Assembly (NCBI GenBank): GCA_013361525.1
Contig: JABFXY010000135.1
Span: 1 to 52,041 of the forward strand
DNA from: Polyangiaceae bacterium
GTDB lineage: Bacteria > Myxococcota_A > Polyangia > Polyangiales > Polyangiaceae
Direction of reading: 5' to 3'
DNA: 52,041 nt
Below the pieces are notes generated by a model, which saw nothing but the letters and a program-made list of their open reading frames with translations, was not told the DNA's origin and did not search any database. Every line of letters starts with the position of its first letter. Within the stretch, counting starts at the first letter, position 1. The position numbers and the translations under genes were made by a program. Shown piece by piece: positions 8,409 through 16,605 of this stretch.

Positions 8409-10204
8409 GCGATCATCCTCGTGAGCGCCGTCATCATCAGATCGACGACCTGCTGCTTCGGACCTTCTTTGCGGGCGTGTTGCACGATGCCTCGCAGCCG
8501 CTCTTGGGTCGCCGCCGGAAGCTTCGTGCGGACGAGCAGCTCGGAGAGAGCGCCGATCGCGAGGAAGTGGCGCAGGTCGGAGTCGCTCGGCGCCTGATCG
8601 ATCTCGGAGACGTAGCGCGCGAGGTGTTGTTTCGCCTCCTGCGCGGTCGTGATCGGAACGATCGTGAGCGGATCCGCGGCGTCGACTTCACCTCGCTGCG
8701 CGACGATGCGCGCCATCACCTCGAACGCGGGAGACGTCGGTGGAATCGCCATCGAGCCGCGGCGGACACCCGGCGCCGTGATGTAAATCTCGCGCGTCAT
8801 CGGCACGGTCGAGTGATAGAGGAACGCGACCGCCTTCGACGCCGCGCTCTCGTGCTCCTGGATGGCGCGGTAGACCGTCGCGCGAATCAGCAGGCACATC
8901 GTCGCAGGCTGGTCCGCGAAGCTGAGGACCGCACCCAACGTCTGCGCCTTGTGGAGCAGCTCGCAAAGGCCGTCGGCGACGCTGCCGGTCTTCGGCGGCG
9001 CGCCGCCGGGCTGACCGTGACCAATGAACGTGTCGCCGAGGGGATCGGCCGCGGGCGTCATCCGCGGCGCGACCATGCCGGCCGGCGGCGCGACACCAGC
9101 GGAAGGTTCGGTCGTCGCGGCGCCGTCGGCGCTCACCATCGTTCGGCCGATCGGCCCGGGCGGAACCGAGGCGGCGGCAGGCGGCGCCTTCGGCGGAGGC
9201 ACGAGTCCTCGCGCAGGTGCGGCAGGCGCAGGCGGAGGCGCGTGCGGGATCGGCGTCGTCTGAGGGATCGGCGCCGTCGGCGGAGACAGCGGCCCGGCAG
9301 GCGTACGAGCGGCGCGGGCGGGTGCCCCGGTACCCGATGCGATGAAGCCGGGCGTGGGCCGGCCGATCCTCGCAGGCGTCGGGACCTTCCCGCGTTGCGG
9401 CGGTTGCACGTGAACACCTCCTGCCGGGATCAAGATCGGCGGCATGTCGGCGACGCCCGACGGAGGCCCGGGCTCGACCAGCGACTCCATCGCGTCGAAC
9501 ATTCCGCCTTGCTGCCGCCTCGGCGGAGGAGGTGGTGACGAGGTCGACACGTCCGCGTTGAGCGCGATGCTCGGAGGCACGGCGTCGATGGACATCGCGG
9601 CGTGCTCGTCGGGCGAAATCTCGCGCGCTTGAAGCGCCCCCACGAGCAAACGCGCAGCGTCATTTGCAGCGGAGAGAACGCTCGAGACGCAGGCACACAG
9701 CGCCGCGGGAGGCAACGTCGCGAGCTTGCCGACGTAGCGCGCAAACACCAGATCACCCCGGACCGAGAAACGTGCCGGCGACGCGTCGCCGTCGGACAGC
9801 TCGAGCAAGAGCCGCAGCGCGGGGATGTATTGCGTGAGCGGAAGGCGGACGAGCGGCGCTTCGATCACGAGCTCGCCGGCCTGCGTGCGCACGCGAAGAA
9901 ACGTCGCCAGGCCGCGGACGATCGCCTTGAAGACCGGCCCCTCGGCGGCGTGATGCAACTGGAGCGGTGCCGACGACGCGTCGGGAAATCCTTCCGCGGT
10001 GAGGCAATGGGAGACGAGCCTCGCGTAGTCGCCGCTGCGCCAGGCTTCGTGCGCCAGCTCGAGCTCGGGCCCGCCAGGATCCGCGGCGAAAGCGCTCGCA
10101 GCGCTCGCGATCCCGTCGGCGAGCCCGAGAGGCGCCGACGTCCCGCCGCAACCTCTGCATGTCGGTTCGACCAGCGGCAGTCCGCAGGTCGTGCAATGCG
10201 CCAT
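8405..10204 (-). CDS. Zinc-ribbon, YbjN-like protein with Pro-rich linker
   Basis: 599 residues. ATG 10204 is chosen over an in-frame GTG at 10222 because AGAGGAG lies just upstream and it places the CTTCG...CRGCG zinc ribbon at the very N-terminus. Residues about 30-180 contain APLVRLPLTQYIPALRLLLELSDG, matching the C-terminal domain of the downstream gene (APVVRLPMEGFEHVYRYLL). A Pro/Ala-rich disordered linker spans about 220-390. The C-terminal 200 residues are a predicted helical domain I do not recognise. No membrane segment is seen. The domain shared with the overlapping partner suggests that the two proteins form a complex. Confidence 0.65.
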   Translation of the reverse strand: MAHCTTCGLPLVEPTCRGCGGTSAPLGLADGIASAASAFAADPGGPELELAHEAWRSGDYARLVSHCLTAEGFPDASSAPLQLHHAAEGPVFKAIVRGLATFLRVRTQAGELVIEAPLVRLPLTQYIPALRLLLELSDGDASPARFSVRGDLVFARYVGKLATLPPAALCACVSSVLSAANDAARLLVGALQAREISPDEHAAMSIDAVPPSIALNADVSTSSPPPPPRRQQGGMFDAMESLVEPGPPSGVADMPPILIPAGGVHVQPPQRGKVPTPARIGRPTPGFIASGTGAPARAARTPAGPLSPPTAPIPQTTPIPHAPPPAPAAPARGLVPPPKAPPAAASVPPGPIGRTMVSADGAATTEPSAGVAPPAGMVAPRMTPAADPLGDTFIGHGQPGGAPPKTGSVADGLCELLHKAQTLGAVLSFADQPATMCLLIRATVYRAIQEHESAASKAVAFLYHSTVPMTREIYITAPGVRRGSMAIPPTSPAFEVMARIVAQRGEVDAADPLTIVPITTAQEAKQHLARYVSEIDQAPSDSDLRHFLAIGALSELLVRTKLPAATQERLRGIVQHARKEGPKQQVVDLMMTALTRMIA

Positions 10205-10272
10205 CGACTCCTCTTGAGGCACGATGGCGCAGCCTACGCCCGGCGAACGCGCCGCGAAAAGGGGGGTTTTCT

Positions 10273-12210
10273 CTAGAGGAGCGGATTCACTCGGACGCGC
10301 ATCCGAGCGTCATCCGGCCGCGCCGACCGGAGCGCGCCGAACAGATGAACGCCGAGGAGAAGGAGCGTCCCGACGACCGTCGACATGGTGACCAGGCCGA
10401 GGATGCGCTCCGCCGCGGGCAGCAACGGAAATCGAAGCGTCAGCGCGGTGATCCCGAGCCCGATGACACAGGCCGGCAGAAGGACCCGCAGGCCGAGCCG
10501 AAGCAGGACGTGCGGGCGGATTCGGGGAAGCGCCGCGCGAACCAGGAGGACGACGAACGCCAGACCCCAGCACTTCACGAGGAAGACGGCTCCGCCGGCC
10601 ACCTTCAGCCACGCGCTCGCGTCGAGCTCGCTCGGGGCGACGCCGGGCAGAGCGTAGCCGCCGAGAAACGCGATCGTCCCGAGGCCACACATCACGAAGA
10701 CGTGCGTCCACTCGGCGAAGAAGAACGCGAACGAGCCGATCGACGAGCGCCCGCGGCCTTGCGCGGGTTTTGCGCCATCGACCAGCGCCGTCACGAAAAA
10801 CAGCGCGAAAAGAAGGAACAGCTGCGGGCTGCGCAGCGCGTTCCAGGCCCACGGCCAGGCACCGGTCTCGAGGGCGGCGCCGCCCGGGCCAACTTGACCG
10901 AGGACGACGTCGCGAACGCGCAGTGAGCCCGCCGTCACGACGACCGCCCCGAGCGCGCTCGCCGCAGGAAGCTCACACACCACGACCTCGAGGACGGCGC
11001 GCGCGCGGCTTCCGACGATCGAGCCCGTCGAGCCGAAGCCGCCGGTCACGAGCCCCATCGCGAGGAGCGCGGTCACCGAGAGCAAATACAAGATGCCGAG
11101 GTCGAGCTCGGCGCGACGCGAGAGCTCCACGAACGGAAGTGTCGCGAAGGAAAGCGTCACCCCGGCGGCGACGAGCACGGGCGCAAACGAGCCGACGGCG
11201 CTCTTGGTCGCGACGTTCGCCGAGCGCACGTCGGAGACGGCGGCGCGGATCACCGCCAGCGCGACGCTGCCGCCCTGCGGTCGATGGCGTGCGAGCTCCT
11301 CGCGCATCCGGTGCGAAAACCACGAAAGCGCGCGGCCGAGACGCGAGCCGAAGAGGAGCATCAGCACGAGGATCGTCAGGAGCACGACGGCACCGCTCGT
11401 GAGACCGGATTCGACGTCGCCACGAAACCCGCGTGCATCGATCGTGAGGTCGAGTTGCTCACCTGCGCGCGCGACCGCGACCGGCAGCGAGCCCTCGAGC
11501 CCACTCGGAACCACGTCGCTCGCCTCGAGCGCAGTGACGCCGGCGAAGCCGACGATCAGGTCGCCTTCTCGAACACCCGCGCGCGCAGCCGGGCCCTCGG
11601 GTCGCAGCGCGCGCACGACGAGGCCGCCCGTCGCGCCGGCCGCCGGCTCGAGCTTCCAACCGAAGAAGGCCTCCGCCGCTTCGGCCTTCGTACGCGTCGC
11701 ATCCTCGACGCGTTTCGACGGCGAGCGCGGAACCACGTCGAAGACGATGTCGCCTTTGATGGATCCAGTGACGGGCATCGCCGACGACACGCCGGGAAGC
11801 TGCACCTCGACCGTGCCGCGAAACGTGGTGTGCTTCGCGCCTTCGCCGGTTCCGGTGAAGCGCTCGACGAGCGCATCGCTCACGTCGAAGCTCAGCCGAT
11901 CACGCTCGAGCTTCGCCGTCGTGATCTCGATGGTTCGATCGATGAGCGGCGACTCGCCAGGACGATAGAGGTCGCCGCGAAACACGATGGTCGCGTCGCC
12001 GACCTGCCCGACCGGAAGATCGCGGCCGAGGATATCCACGCGATCGTTCGGCCTCACCGCGCGCGGGGTCAGCTCCGTGAGCGTCAGGAGCTCCGGCATG
12101 GTCCGCCGCGGGCTGCACCCGACCACCACCGCCGACAGGACCAACAACGCGAGCAAGAGCCCGCGCATCAGCGACGCCGCGATCCTTGGAGCTCGAACGA
12201 TGGTCCGCAA
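10273..12210 (-). CDS. PDZ lipoprotein fused to a NuoH-like membrane domain
   Basis: 645 residues. The N-terminus has a lipoprotein signal (LLALLVLSAVVVGC, Cys32). A beta-rich region follows, then a PDZ domain at about 170-260 (GLVVRALRPEGPAARAGVREGDLIVGF). From about 280 the protein is a multi-span membrane domain resembling NADH-quinone oxidoreductase subunit H: LDLGILYLLSVTALLAMGL, FALFFVTALVDGAKP, FFFAEWTHVFVMCGLGTIAFLGG and ALPRIRPHVLLRLGLRVLLP align with NuoH segments in order. The acidic NuoH quinone-loop motif (PEAESE) is replaced by GRGRSS, and the N-terminal RxGP motif is not found. Ordinary complex I function is therefore unlikely. No other nuo genes lie nearby. Confidence 0.65.
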   Translation of the reverse strand: MRTIVRAPRIAASLMRGLLLALLVLSAVVVGCSPRRTMPELLTLTELTPRAVRPNDRVDILGRDLPVGQVGDATIVFRGDLYRPGESPLIDRTIEITTAKLERDRLSFDVSDALVERFTGTGEGAKHTTFRGTVEVQLPGVSSAMPVTGSIKGDIVFDVVPRSPSKRVEDATRTKAEAAEAFFGWKLEPAAGATGGLVVRALRPEGPAARAGVREGDLIVGFAGVTALEASDVVPSGLEGSLPVAVARAGEQLDLTIDARGFRGDVESGLTSGAVVLLTILVLMLLFGSRLGRALSWFSHRMREELARHRPQGGSVALAVIRAAVSDVRSANVATKSAVGSFAPVLVAAGVTLSFATLPFVELSRRAELDLGILYLLSVTALLAMGLVTGGFGSTGSIVGSRARAVLEVVVCELPAASALGAVVVTAGSLRVRDVVLGQVGPGGAALETGAWPWAWNALRSPQLFLLFALFFVTALVDGAKPAQGRGRSSIGSFAFFFAEWTHVFVMCGLGTIAFLGGYALPGVAPSELDASAWLKVAGGAVFLVKCWGLAFVVLLVRAALPRIRPHVLLRLGLRVLLPACVIGLGITALTLRFPLLPAAERILGLVTMSTVVGTLLLLGVHLFGALRSARPDDARMRVRVNPLL

Positions 12211-12424
12211 TCATTCGGTCAATACTCGACCGTCTTCCGATGGACGAAGTTTCTGCCGAAGTCGTAGGCGCGCGCGGACTCGAGTGCTTGCAGGGGTGCG
12301 GACGGAACGGCTCACCCGCACTTTGAACGAAAGCCCAAACGGCGATCGACCACCATCGATCGAATCGTGAGTATGCCCGCGCTTGCGTTGCGACAGACGT
12401 GATGCGACAGTGACGCATCGAGCC
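12211..12424. other. Divergent intergenic region upstream of PDZ-NuoH and PHA-regulator genes
   Basis: 214 bases. TGCGACAG occurs twice near 12392 and 12411, just before the plus-strand gene, and may be part of its promoter or an operator. No hairpin or coding signal stands out. Confidence 0.35.
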
Positions 12425-13039
12425 ATGGAAACGACGTCGAAGGAGCCCCAAGCCCGCGTAGACGGACAGGCCCCGGGTCCGCGCCGCGTGATCAAGCGGT
12501 ATTCGAACCGCAAGCTCTACGACACGCGCGACAGCAAGTACGTCACGCTCCAACAGATCGGGGAGATGGTCCGCGCCGGTGAAGAGGTGCAGATCATCGA
12601 CAACAAGACCAAGGAAGACAAAACCGAGGTCACGCTCGCGCTCATCCTCTCGGAGGATTTGAAGTCGCAGCCTCGCAGCGTTCCTCTCGCTGCGCTCCGT
12701 GATCTGATTCAAGAGCGCGGCGGCCGCCTGCTCAACCAACTCAAGGAAGGCACGCTCGGACGGTTCATCCCCGCCGGCGAGATCAAACCCGGCGACAAGC
12801 CGGTCGAGATGGCCGACAAGGAACCGGAACCGGTCGAGCTCAAGGTCGACGACAAGAAGATCGACGACAAGAAGGTCGACGAGAAGAAGGGTCGCTTGAG
12901 CGAGCTGATGGAGACGTCGCTCTCCTCCCTCGTGCCGAGCGCCAAGTCGTTCGCCGAGCTGCGCGACGAGGTCCAGCGCCTCACCCAGCGGGTGGAAGAG
13001 CTCGAGCAGCAGCTCGCGGCCAAGTCCAAGAAGTCCTGA
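12425..13039 (+). CDS. PHA synthesis regulator-type DNA-binding domain protein (PHB_acc_N)
   Basis: 204 residues from ATG 12425; a longer in-frame form from 12383 adds a low-quality stub. Residues about 20-85 match the polyhydroxyalkanoate accumulation regulator N-terminal domain (IKRYSNRKLYDTRDSKYVTL, then VQIIDNKTKEDKTEVTL). In PhaR this domain binds DNA and PHA granules. The middle is Lys/Asp-rich (DDKKIDDKKVDEKK). The C-terminus is a coiled coil (FAELRDEVQRLTQRVEELEQ). It is cytoplasmic. No PHA synthase or phasin is nearby, so PHA control itself is uncertain. A clear hairpin terminator follows at 13095. Confidence 0.8.
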   Translation: METTSKEPQARVDGQAPGPRRVIKRYSNRKLYDTRDSKYVTLQQIGEMVRAGEEVQIIDNKTKEDKTEVTLALILSEDLKSQPRSVPLAALRDLIQERGGRLLNQLKEGTLGRFIPAGEIKPGDKPVEMADKEPEPVELKVDDKKIDDKKVDEKKGRLSELMETSLSSLVPSAKSFAELRDEVQRLTQRVEELEQQLAAKSKKS

Positions 13040-13094
13040 CGACTCGTCACGGACGACCGGGCCTCGGGCGCCCGACCCACGAGCCCGAAGCCAG

Positions 13095-13125
13095 CGCGGT
13101 TGCCGATCAGAGCTCGGCAACCGCG
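13095..13125 (+). terminator. Intrinsic terminator after the PHA-regulator-type gene
   Basis: A perfect 12-bp stem, CGCGGTTGCCGA with TCGGCAACCGCG, and a 7-base loop are followed by TTGTTGCGTT. It lies 55 bases after the stop at 13039. Confidence 0.75.
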
Positions 13126-13312
13126 TTGTTGCGTTCGGAGGCTTTCAGCCGCCTTACCGCTGCACATCCGGCTCCTCCGAAGCGGATTTCGCCCCTCGGG
13201 ATCCGGCGGAGGCGTGCCCGCGCGCAGGAAAGCAGCGCGAAAGGTTGTCCCTCGGGGAATGATGACCAAACTGGGCGGTTAACGGGACCAGGACGTTAGC
13301 GAGACCAGAGAC

Positions 13313-14002
13313 ATGGCGTTTTTCTTCTTCAGAAAACCGGCGAGCGTAAAGGAAGAGGGTGCCCGCACCGGCACGACCGATCCCTTCGCGATCGAGATGC
13401 TCGGCCACCTCGACACCCTCTACGCCGTCGCGACACGGATGACGCGCGGCTCGAGCGAAGCCGAAGACCTCGTTCAGGACACGCTTGTGAAGGCCATGCG
13501 TGCCCGGGATCAGTTCGAGCCCGGCACGAACCTCAAGGCATGGCTGCTTCGTATCCTGACGAATACCTTCATCAACCGATACCGCCGAGGCGGCATGGAG
13601 CGGGATCTCTTCGAGAGCCCGTCGGCCGACCCGCTCGCGGACGGTTGGGTAGGCGCCGCCTCGATGCGAAGCATCCGGGATCCCGAGACGCAGGCCCTGA
13701 AGCCTCTCATCGAGGCCGAGCTCACACGAGCGCTCGATGAGCTGCCGCCGGACTTCCGCCTCGCGGTGATTCTTTCTGACGTCGAAGAGCTGTCGTACAA
13801 AGAGATCGCCGACGTGATGGGCTGCCCGATTGGAACCGTCATGAGCCGCTTGCATCGCGGCCGAAAGCTGTTGCAATCGCGGCTGCGAGATCACGCCGCC
13901 GCTCTCGGGATCGTGGACGAAGCCGAAGAGCCGCAACGAGATAGCGCCCGTCCTCCGACGGACATCAACACATTCCGCAACCGTCGCCGCGCCGCCGTAT
14001 GA
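13313..14002 (+). CDS. ECF sigma factor, SigR/RpoE-like
   Basis: 229 residues. Region 2 spans about 25-95 (EDLVQDTLVKAMRARDQF, then GTNLKAWLLRILTNTFINRY), close to the actinobacterial SigR pattern. Region 4 spans about 140-195 (LPPDFRLAVILSDVEELSY, then CPIGTVMSRLHRGRKLL), a helix-turn-helix that reads the -35 element. It directs RNA polymerase to stress promoters. The stop overlaps the start of the next gene (ATGA, 13999-14002), which encodes a zinc anti-sigma factor; this indicates paired synthesis. Fe-SOD follows that gene, pointing to oxidative-stress control (inference). Confidence 0.9.
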   Translation: MAFFFFRKPASVKEEGARTGTTDPFAIEMLGHLDTLYAVATRMTRGSSEAEDLVQDTLVKAMRARDQFEPGTNLKAWLLRILTNTFINRYRRGGMERDLFESPSADPLADGWVGAASMRSIRDPETQALKPLIEAELTRALDELPPDFRLAVILSDVEELSYKEIADVMGCPIGTVMSRLHRGRKLLQSRLRDHAAALGIVDEAEEPQRDSARPPTDINTFRNRRRAAV

Positions 14003-15018
14003 ACGCGATCAAGGCGAAAGCCGCCTCAGCAAGCTGTTGTTCCCGGAAGGTGATGCTCTACGCCGACGGGGAGCTCGACCCGTCGCACACCGTCGAGGTC
14101 GAAGCCCACGTGAAGGCCTGCGAGCCTTGCCGTGGTCAGCTCGAGCTCATCCGATCGATGCGCGCGAGCCTTCGTAAGTCGTGCGCTCGTCGCGCCCCCG
14201 GCGCGATGGAAGAGCGGATGCGAGCCGTGCTCGCCCTCCACGTCACCGAGGGCTCGGACCGCATCGTGGAAGCGATGCCGGCCGATGCGAGCGATGCGTT
14301 CGCCGCACGCACATTTGCTTCTGGTCGCGCAAGGGATTGCGCGACAGGTGGCGCGCGCGTCGTGGGCCGCACGCCCTCGCAGATGCGCGTACGGGGGATG
14401 GCCGTGGTCGGCGCGGTCGCCTTCGCAGCCTGCTTCGTGGTCGTCGTCGTGTTGCAGCGCAGCTCGAAGGCGATCCCGCTCTCGCAGTCGATCGCCGCGG
14501 CCTCTGCCAGCTCGATCATGAAGAGCAGCGACAAGCTCGCTGCCAACGACGAGGTCGCAACCCTCGACGTCCTGCTCGACGAGCTCGTCTCCCAACACGC
14601 GAACCCCCTCCCCCCGGAAGAGAAGAATCCCGAAGATCTCACGCGTCTCGAGCCGTACGTCGGTGTCCCCGTTCGCCGCCCGGCGCTCACGGTCCTCCGC
14701 AACACGAAGGTGGAGAACCCGAGCTTCGACGGCGCGCGCATCCACCCGCTGCGCGACGCACGCACCGGCGTGTCGCGAACGGCCGCGGCGCTCCAGTACA
14801 AGCTCCACGGTCACCGACTCACGATCTATGTCTTCGACCCGTACAAGATCCCGCTGAAGCGCTCGCGCTTGAAGTCGCGGGTCGTGCGCGAGGTGCCGGT
14901 CTACGTCGGCAACATGCGCGGCTTCTCGATCGCTGCGGCAGAGCGCTCGGGTGTCGGCTACGCGATCGCGTCGGACTTCGACGAAGACAAGAGCGTGCAG
15001 ATGGTCGCCTCGTTCTAG
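13999..15018 (+). CDS. Zinc-type (ZAS) membrane anti-sigma factor, RsrA-like N-terminus
   Basis: 339 residues. The N-terminal domain has His37-x3-Cys41-x2-Cys44, the ZAS zinc motif, plus Cys13/Cys14 and Cys62. This spacing closely follows RsrA of Streptomyces, a soluble thiol sensor that releases SigR on oxidation. Unlike RsrA (about 105 residues), this protein continues into a single membrane helix at about 133-153 (MAVVGAVAFAACFVVVVVL) and a C-terminal domain of about 185 residues outside the membrane (ending near GVGYAIASDFDEDKS). It binds the sigma factor encoded by the overlapping upstream gene (inference). Both redox and envelope signals could be sensed. Confidence 0.82.
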   Translation: MNAIKAKAASASCCSRKVMLYADGELDPSHTVEVEAHVKACEPCRGQLELIRSMRASLRKSCARRAPGAMEERMRAVLALHVTEGSDRIVEAMPADASDAFAARTFASGRARDCATGGARVVGRTPSQMRVRGMAVVGAVAFAACFVVVVVLQRSSKAIPLSQSIAAASASSIMKSSDKLAANDEVATLDVLLDELVSQHANPLPPEEKNPEDLTRLEPYVGVPVRRPALTVLRNTKVENPSFDGARIHPLRDARTGVSRTAAALQYKLHGHRLTIYVFDPYKIPLKRSRLKSRVVREVPVYVGNMRGFSIAAAERSGVGYAIASDFDEDKSVQMVASF

Positions 15019-15063
15019 GCTCTCTCTTTCCCGCGTTCGCCTTCGGCGAACCAAGCTCGAACG

Positions 15064-15092
15064 AGCCCCTGTTCCCACGCGGAGCAGGGGCT
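15064..15092 (+). terminator. Probable intrinsic terminator
   Basis: AGCCCCTG (15064-15071) pairs with CAGGGGCT (15085-15092) and is followed by TCTTC. It lies 46 bases after the anti-sigma stop. The U-tract is poor, so termination may be partial. Confidence 0.5.
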
Positions 15093-15254
15093 TCTTCGAT
15101 CGTGTCGTCTCGCCTCGCTGAACGAGCGAGTTGCCTCGAAGCAATTCGCGACGAGCCACGAACCAAATTCCAATCGATTGACTCAGAAAGGCTTGCAACG
15201 GCCTGGGTGCTGCATAGTCTCCTCGTCCCCCTGACCCTCGAGGAGAGAACGACA

Positions 15255-15833
15255 ATGGCCTTTACTCTGCCTGAGCTTCCGTACGCGAAGGACGCGCTCG
15301 TCCCGCACATCTCGTCGGAGACCTTGGACTTCCACCACGGCAAGCATCACCAGGCGTACGTGACGAAGCTCAACGAGCTCGTCGCGGCCGATGCGTCGCT
15401 CGCCGGCAAGAGCCTCGAGGATCTCATCCGCTCGACGTCCGGCGGCGTGTTCAACCAGGCCGCCCAGGTTTGGAACCACACCTTCTACTGGCACAGCATG
15501 AAGCCGGGTGGCGGCGGCGAGCCCAAGGGCGCCCTCGCCGAGGCGATCAACAAGGCCTTCGGTGACTTCTCGACGTTCAAGCAGAAGTTCAGCGCCGCCG
15601 CTGTCGGCCAGTTCGGCTCCGGCTGGGCCTGGCTCGTGAAGAACGGATCCGGCGCCCTCGAGATCGTCGCGACCAGCAACGCCGGCTGCCCCCTCACGGA
15701 GAACAAGACGCCGCTCCTCACCTGCGACGTCTGGGAGCACGCGTATTACATCGACTACCGCAACGCGCGCCCCAAGTACGTCGAGTCCTGGTGGAACCTC
15801 GTCAACTGGGACCACGCCGCCTCCAAGCTCTGA
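15255..15833 (+). CDS. sodB: Fe-superoxide dismutase
   Basis: 192 residues, the usual length. It converts superoxide to hydrogen peroxide and oxygen in the cytoplasm. Metal ligands are visible as His in FHHGKHHQAYV, His in WNHTFYW, and Asp and His in DVWEHAYY. The segment NQAAQVWNHTFYW with Gln before the second His, and TSNAGCPLT with ATPLL-like NKTPLL, resemble the Fe rather than the Mn type. AGGAGAG lies about 10 bases upstream of the ATG. It follows the sigma/anti-sigma pair on the same strand, with a 236-base gap holding a hairpin, so it is a candidate target of that sigma factor. Confidence 0.93.
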   Translation: MAFTLPELPYAKDALVPHISSETLDFHHGKHHQAYVTKLNELVAADASLAGKSLEDLIRSTSGGVFNQAAQVWNHTFYWHSMKPGGGGEPKGALAEAINKAFGDFSTFKQKFSAAAVGQFGSGWAWLVKNGSGALEIVATSNAGCPLTENKTPLLTCDVWEHAYYIDYRNARPKYVESWWNLVNWDHAASKL

Positions 15834-15850
15834 GCGCTGCCGGACAACGG

Positions 15851-15979
15851 ACAGAGAGGGTTCGCCAAGAGCGCCAAGGGCAGAGAGAGGAAGAAGAGGG
15901 ATAAGGATCGATCGAGAAAATTCTCTCGCTCCTCTTCCTCCTTCTTCCCTTGGCGCCCTTGGCGTCCCCTCTTCGTTCA
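15851..15979. repeat. GA-rich inverted-repeat element, compact copy
   Basis: Two arms of about 50 bases (15851-15900 and 15928-15979) are imperfect reverse complements. Each contains CGCCAAG followed 3 bases later by CGCCAAGGG and then a purine-rich stretch. They enclose about 27 bases. The same arms recur at 23825 and 24411 around a larger interior. The element lies between converging sodB and msrQ and may act as a bidirectional terminator. Confidence 0.75.
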
Positions 15980-15984
15980 GTGAT

Positions 15985-16605
15985 TTATGCCGTCACCGTA
16001 CGCGCGCGGGAGCGGCGGCGGACGCGGTCGACGACGCGCACGCCGAGGAGGAGCGCCAGCACTGCGCCGTGGGCGTAGGCTTCGGTGGTGTCCTTCTTTG
16101 CGCGCATGACGAAGTGCACCATGGCGAGGACGGCGACGACGTAGACGAGCTGGTGCAGGCGGTTCCAGCGTTTGCCGCCGAGCTTCTTGATCGCGCTTTT
16201 CGTCGATGTGACGGCGAGCGGGACGAGCAGCAAAAACGCCGTGAGCCCGACGATGATGAACGGGCGCTCGACGATGTCCGCGAGGATCGACGACAGAGCG
16301 CCGACCTTGTCGAGGCCGACGTAAATGCCGAAGTGCAGCGACGCGTAGGTGAACGCGAGCAAGCCGAGGTGTTTTCGCGCTCGCATCTGCCACGTCCAGC
16401 CGAAGACGATTCGAAGCGGCGTGCACGCGAGGCACAAGAGCAGGACCTTGATTGCGAGCTCACCACACGCGTTGAGCGCCTCGGCGACGGGGTTTGCACC
16501 GAGGTCGCCGGTGAAGCCGCGCAGCGCGAGCATCGCAGCGGGCATCAGGCCGCCGAGCCATATCGCCCACGGAAGCCACGCCTTGTCGTCGCGCCGCTCG
16601 CTCAA
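15985..16605 (-). CDS. msrQ: MsrQ, haem-b membrane subunit of the MsrPQ methionine sulfoxide reductase
   Basis: 206 residues with about six membrane helices. It supplies electrons from the inner membrane to periplasmic MsrP. His residues in ASLHFGIYVGLD, NRLHQLVYVVAVLAMVHF fit the haem-binding pattern of the YedZ/ferric-reductase family. I start at TTG 16605: GGAGG lies 5 bases upstream, and TTG overlaps the msrP stop as TTGA, giving the family's normal length. The much longer frame reaching 17115 runs antisense-like through msrP and is not real. The C-terminus is Arg-rich. Confidence 0.9.
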   Translation of the reverse strand: MSERRDDKAWLPWAIWLGGLMPAAMLALRGFTGDLGANPVAEALNACGELAIKVLLLCLACTPLRIVFGWTWQMRARKHLGLLAFTYASLHFGIYVGLDKVGALSSILADIVERPFIIVGLTAFLLLVPLAVTSTKSAIKKLGGKRWNRLHQLVYVVAVLAMVHFVMRAKKDTTEAYAHGAVLALLLGVRVVDRVRRRSRARTVTA

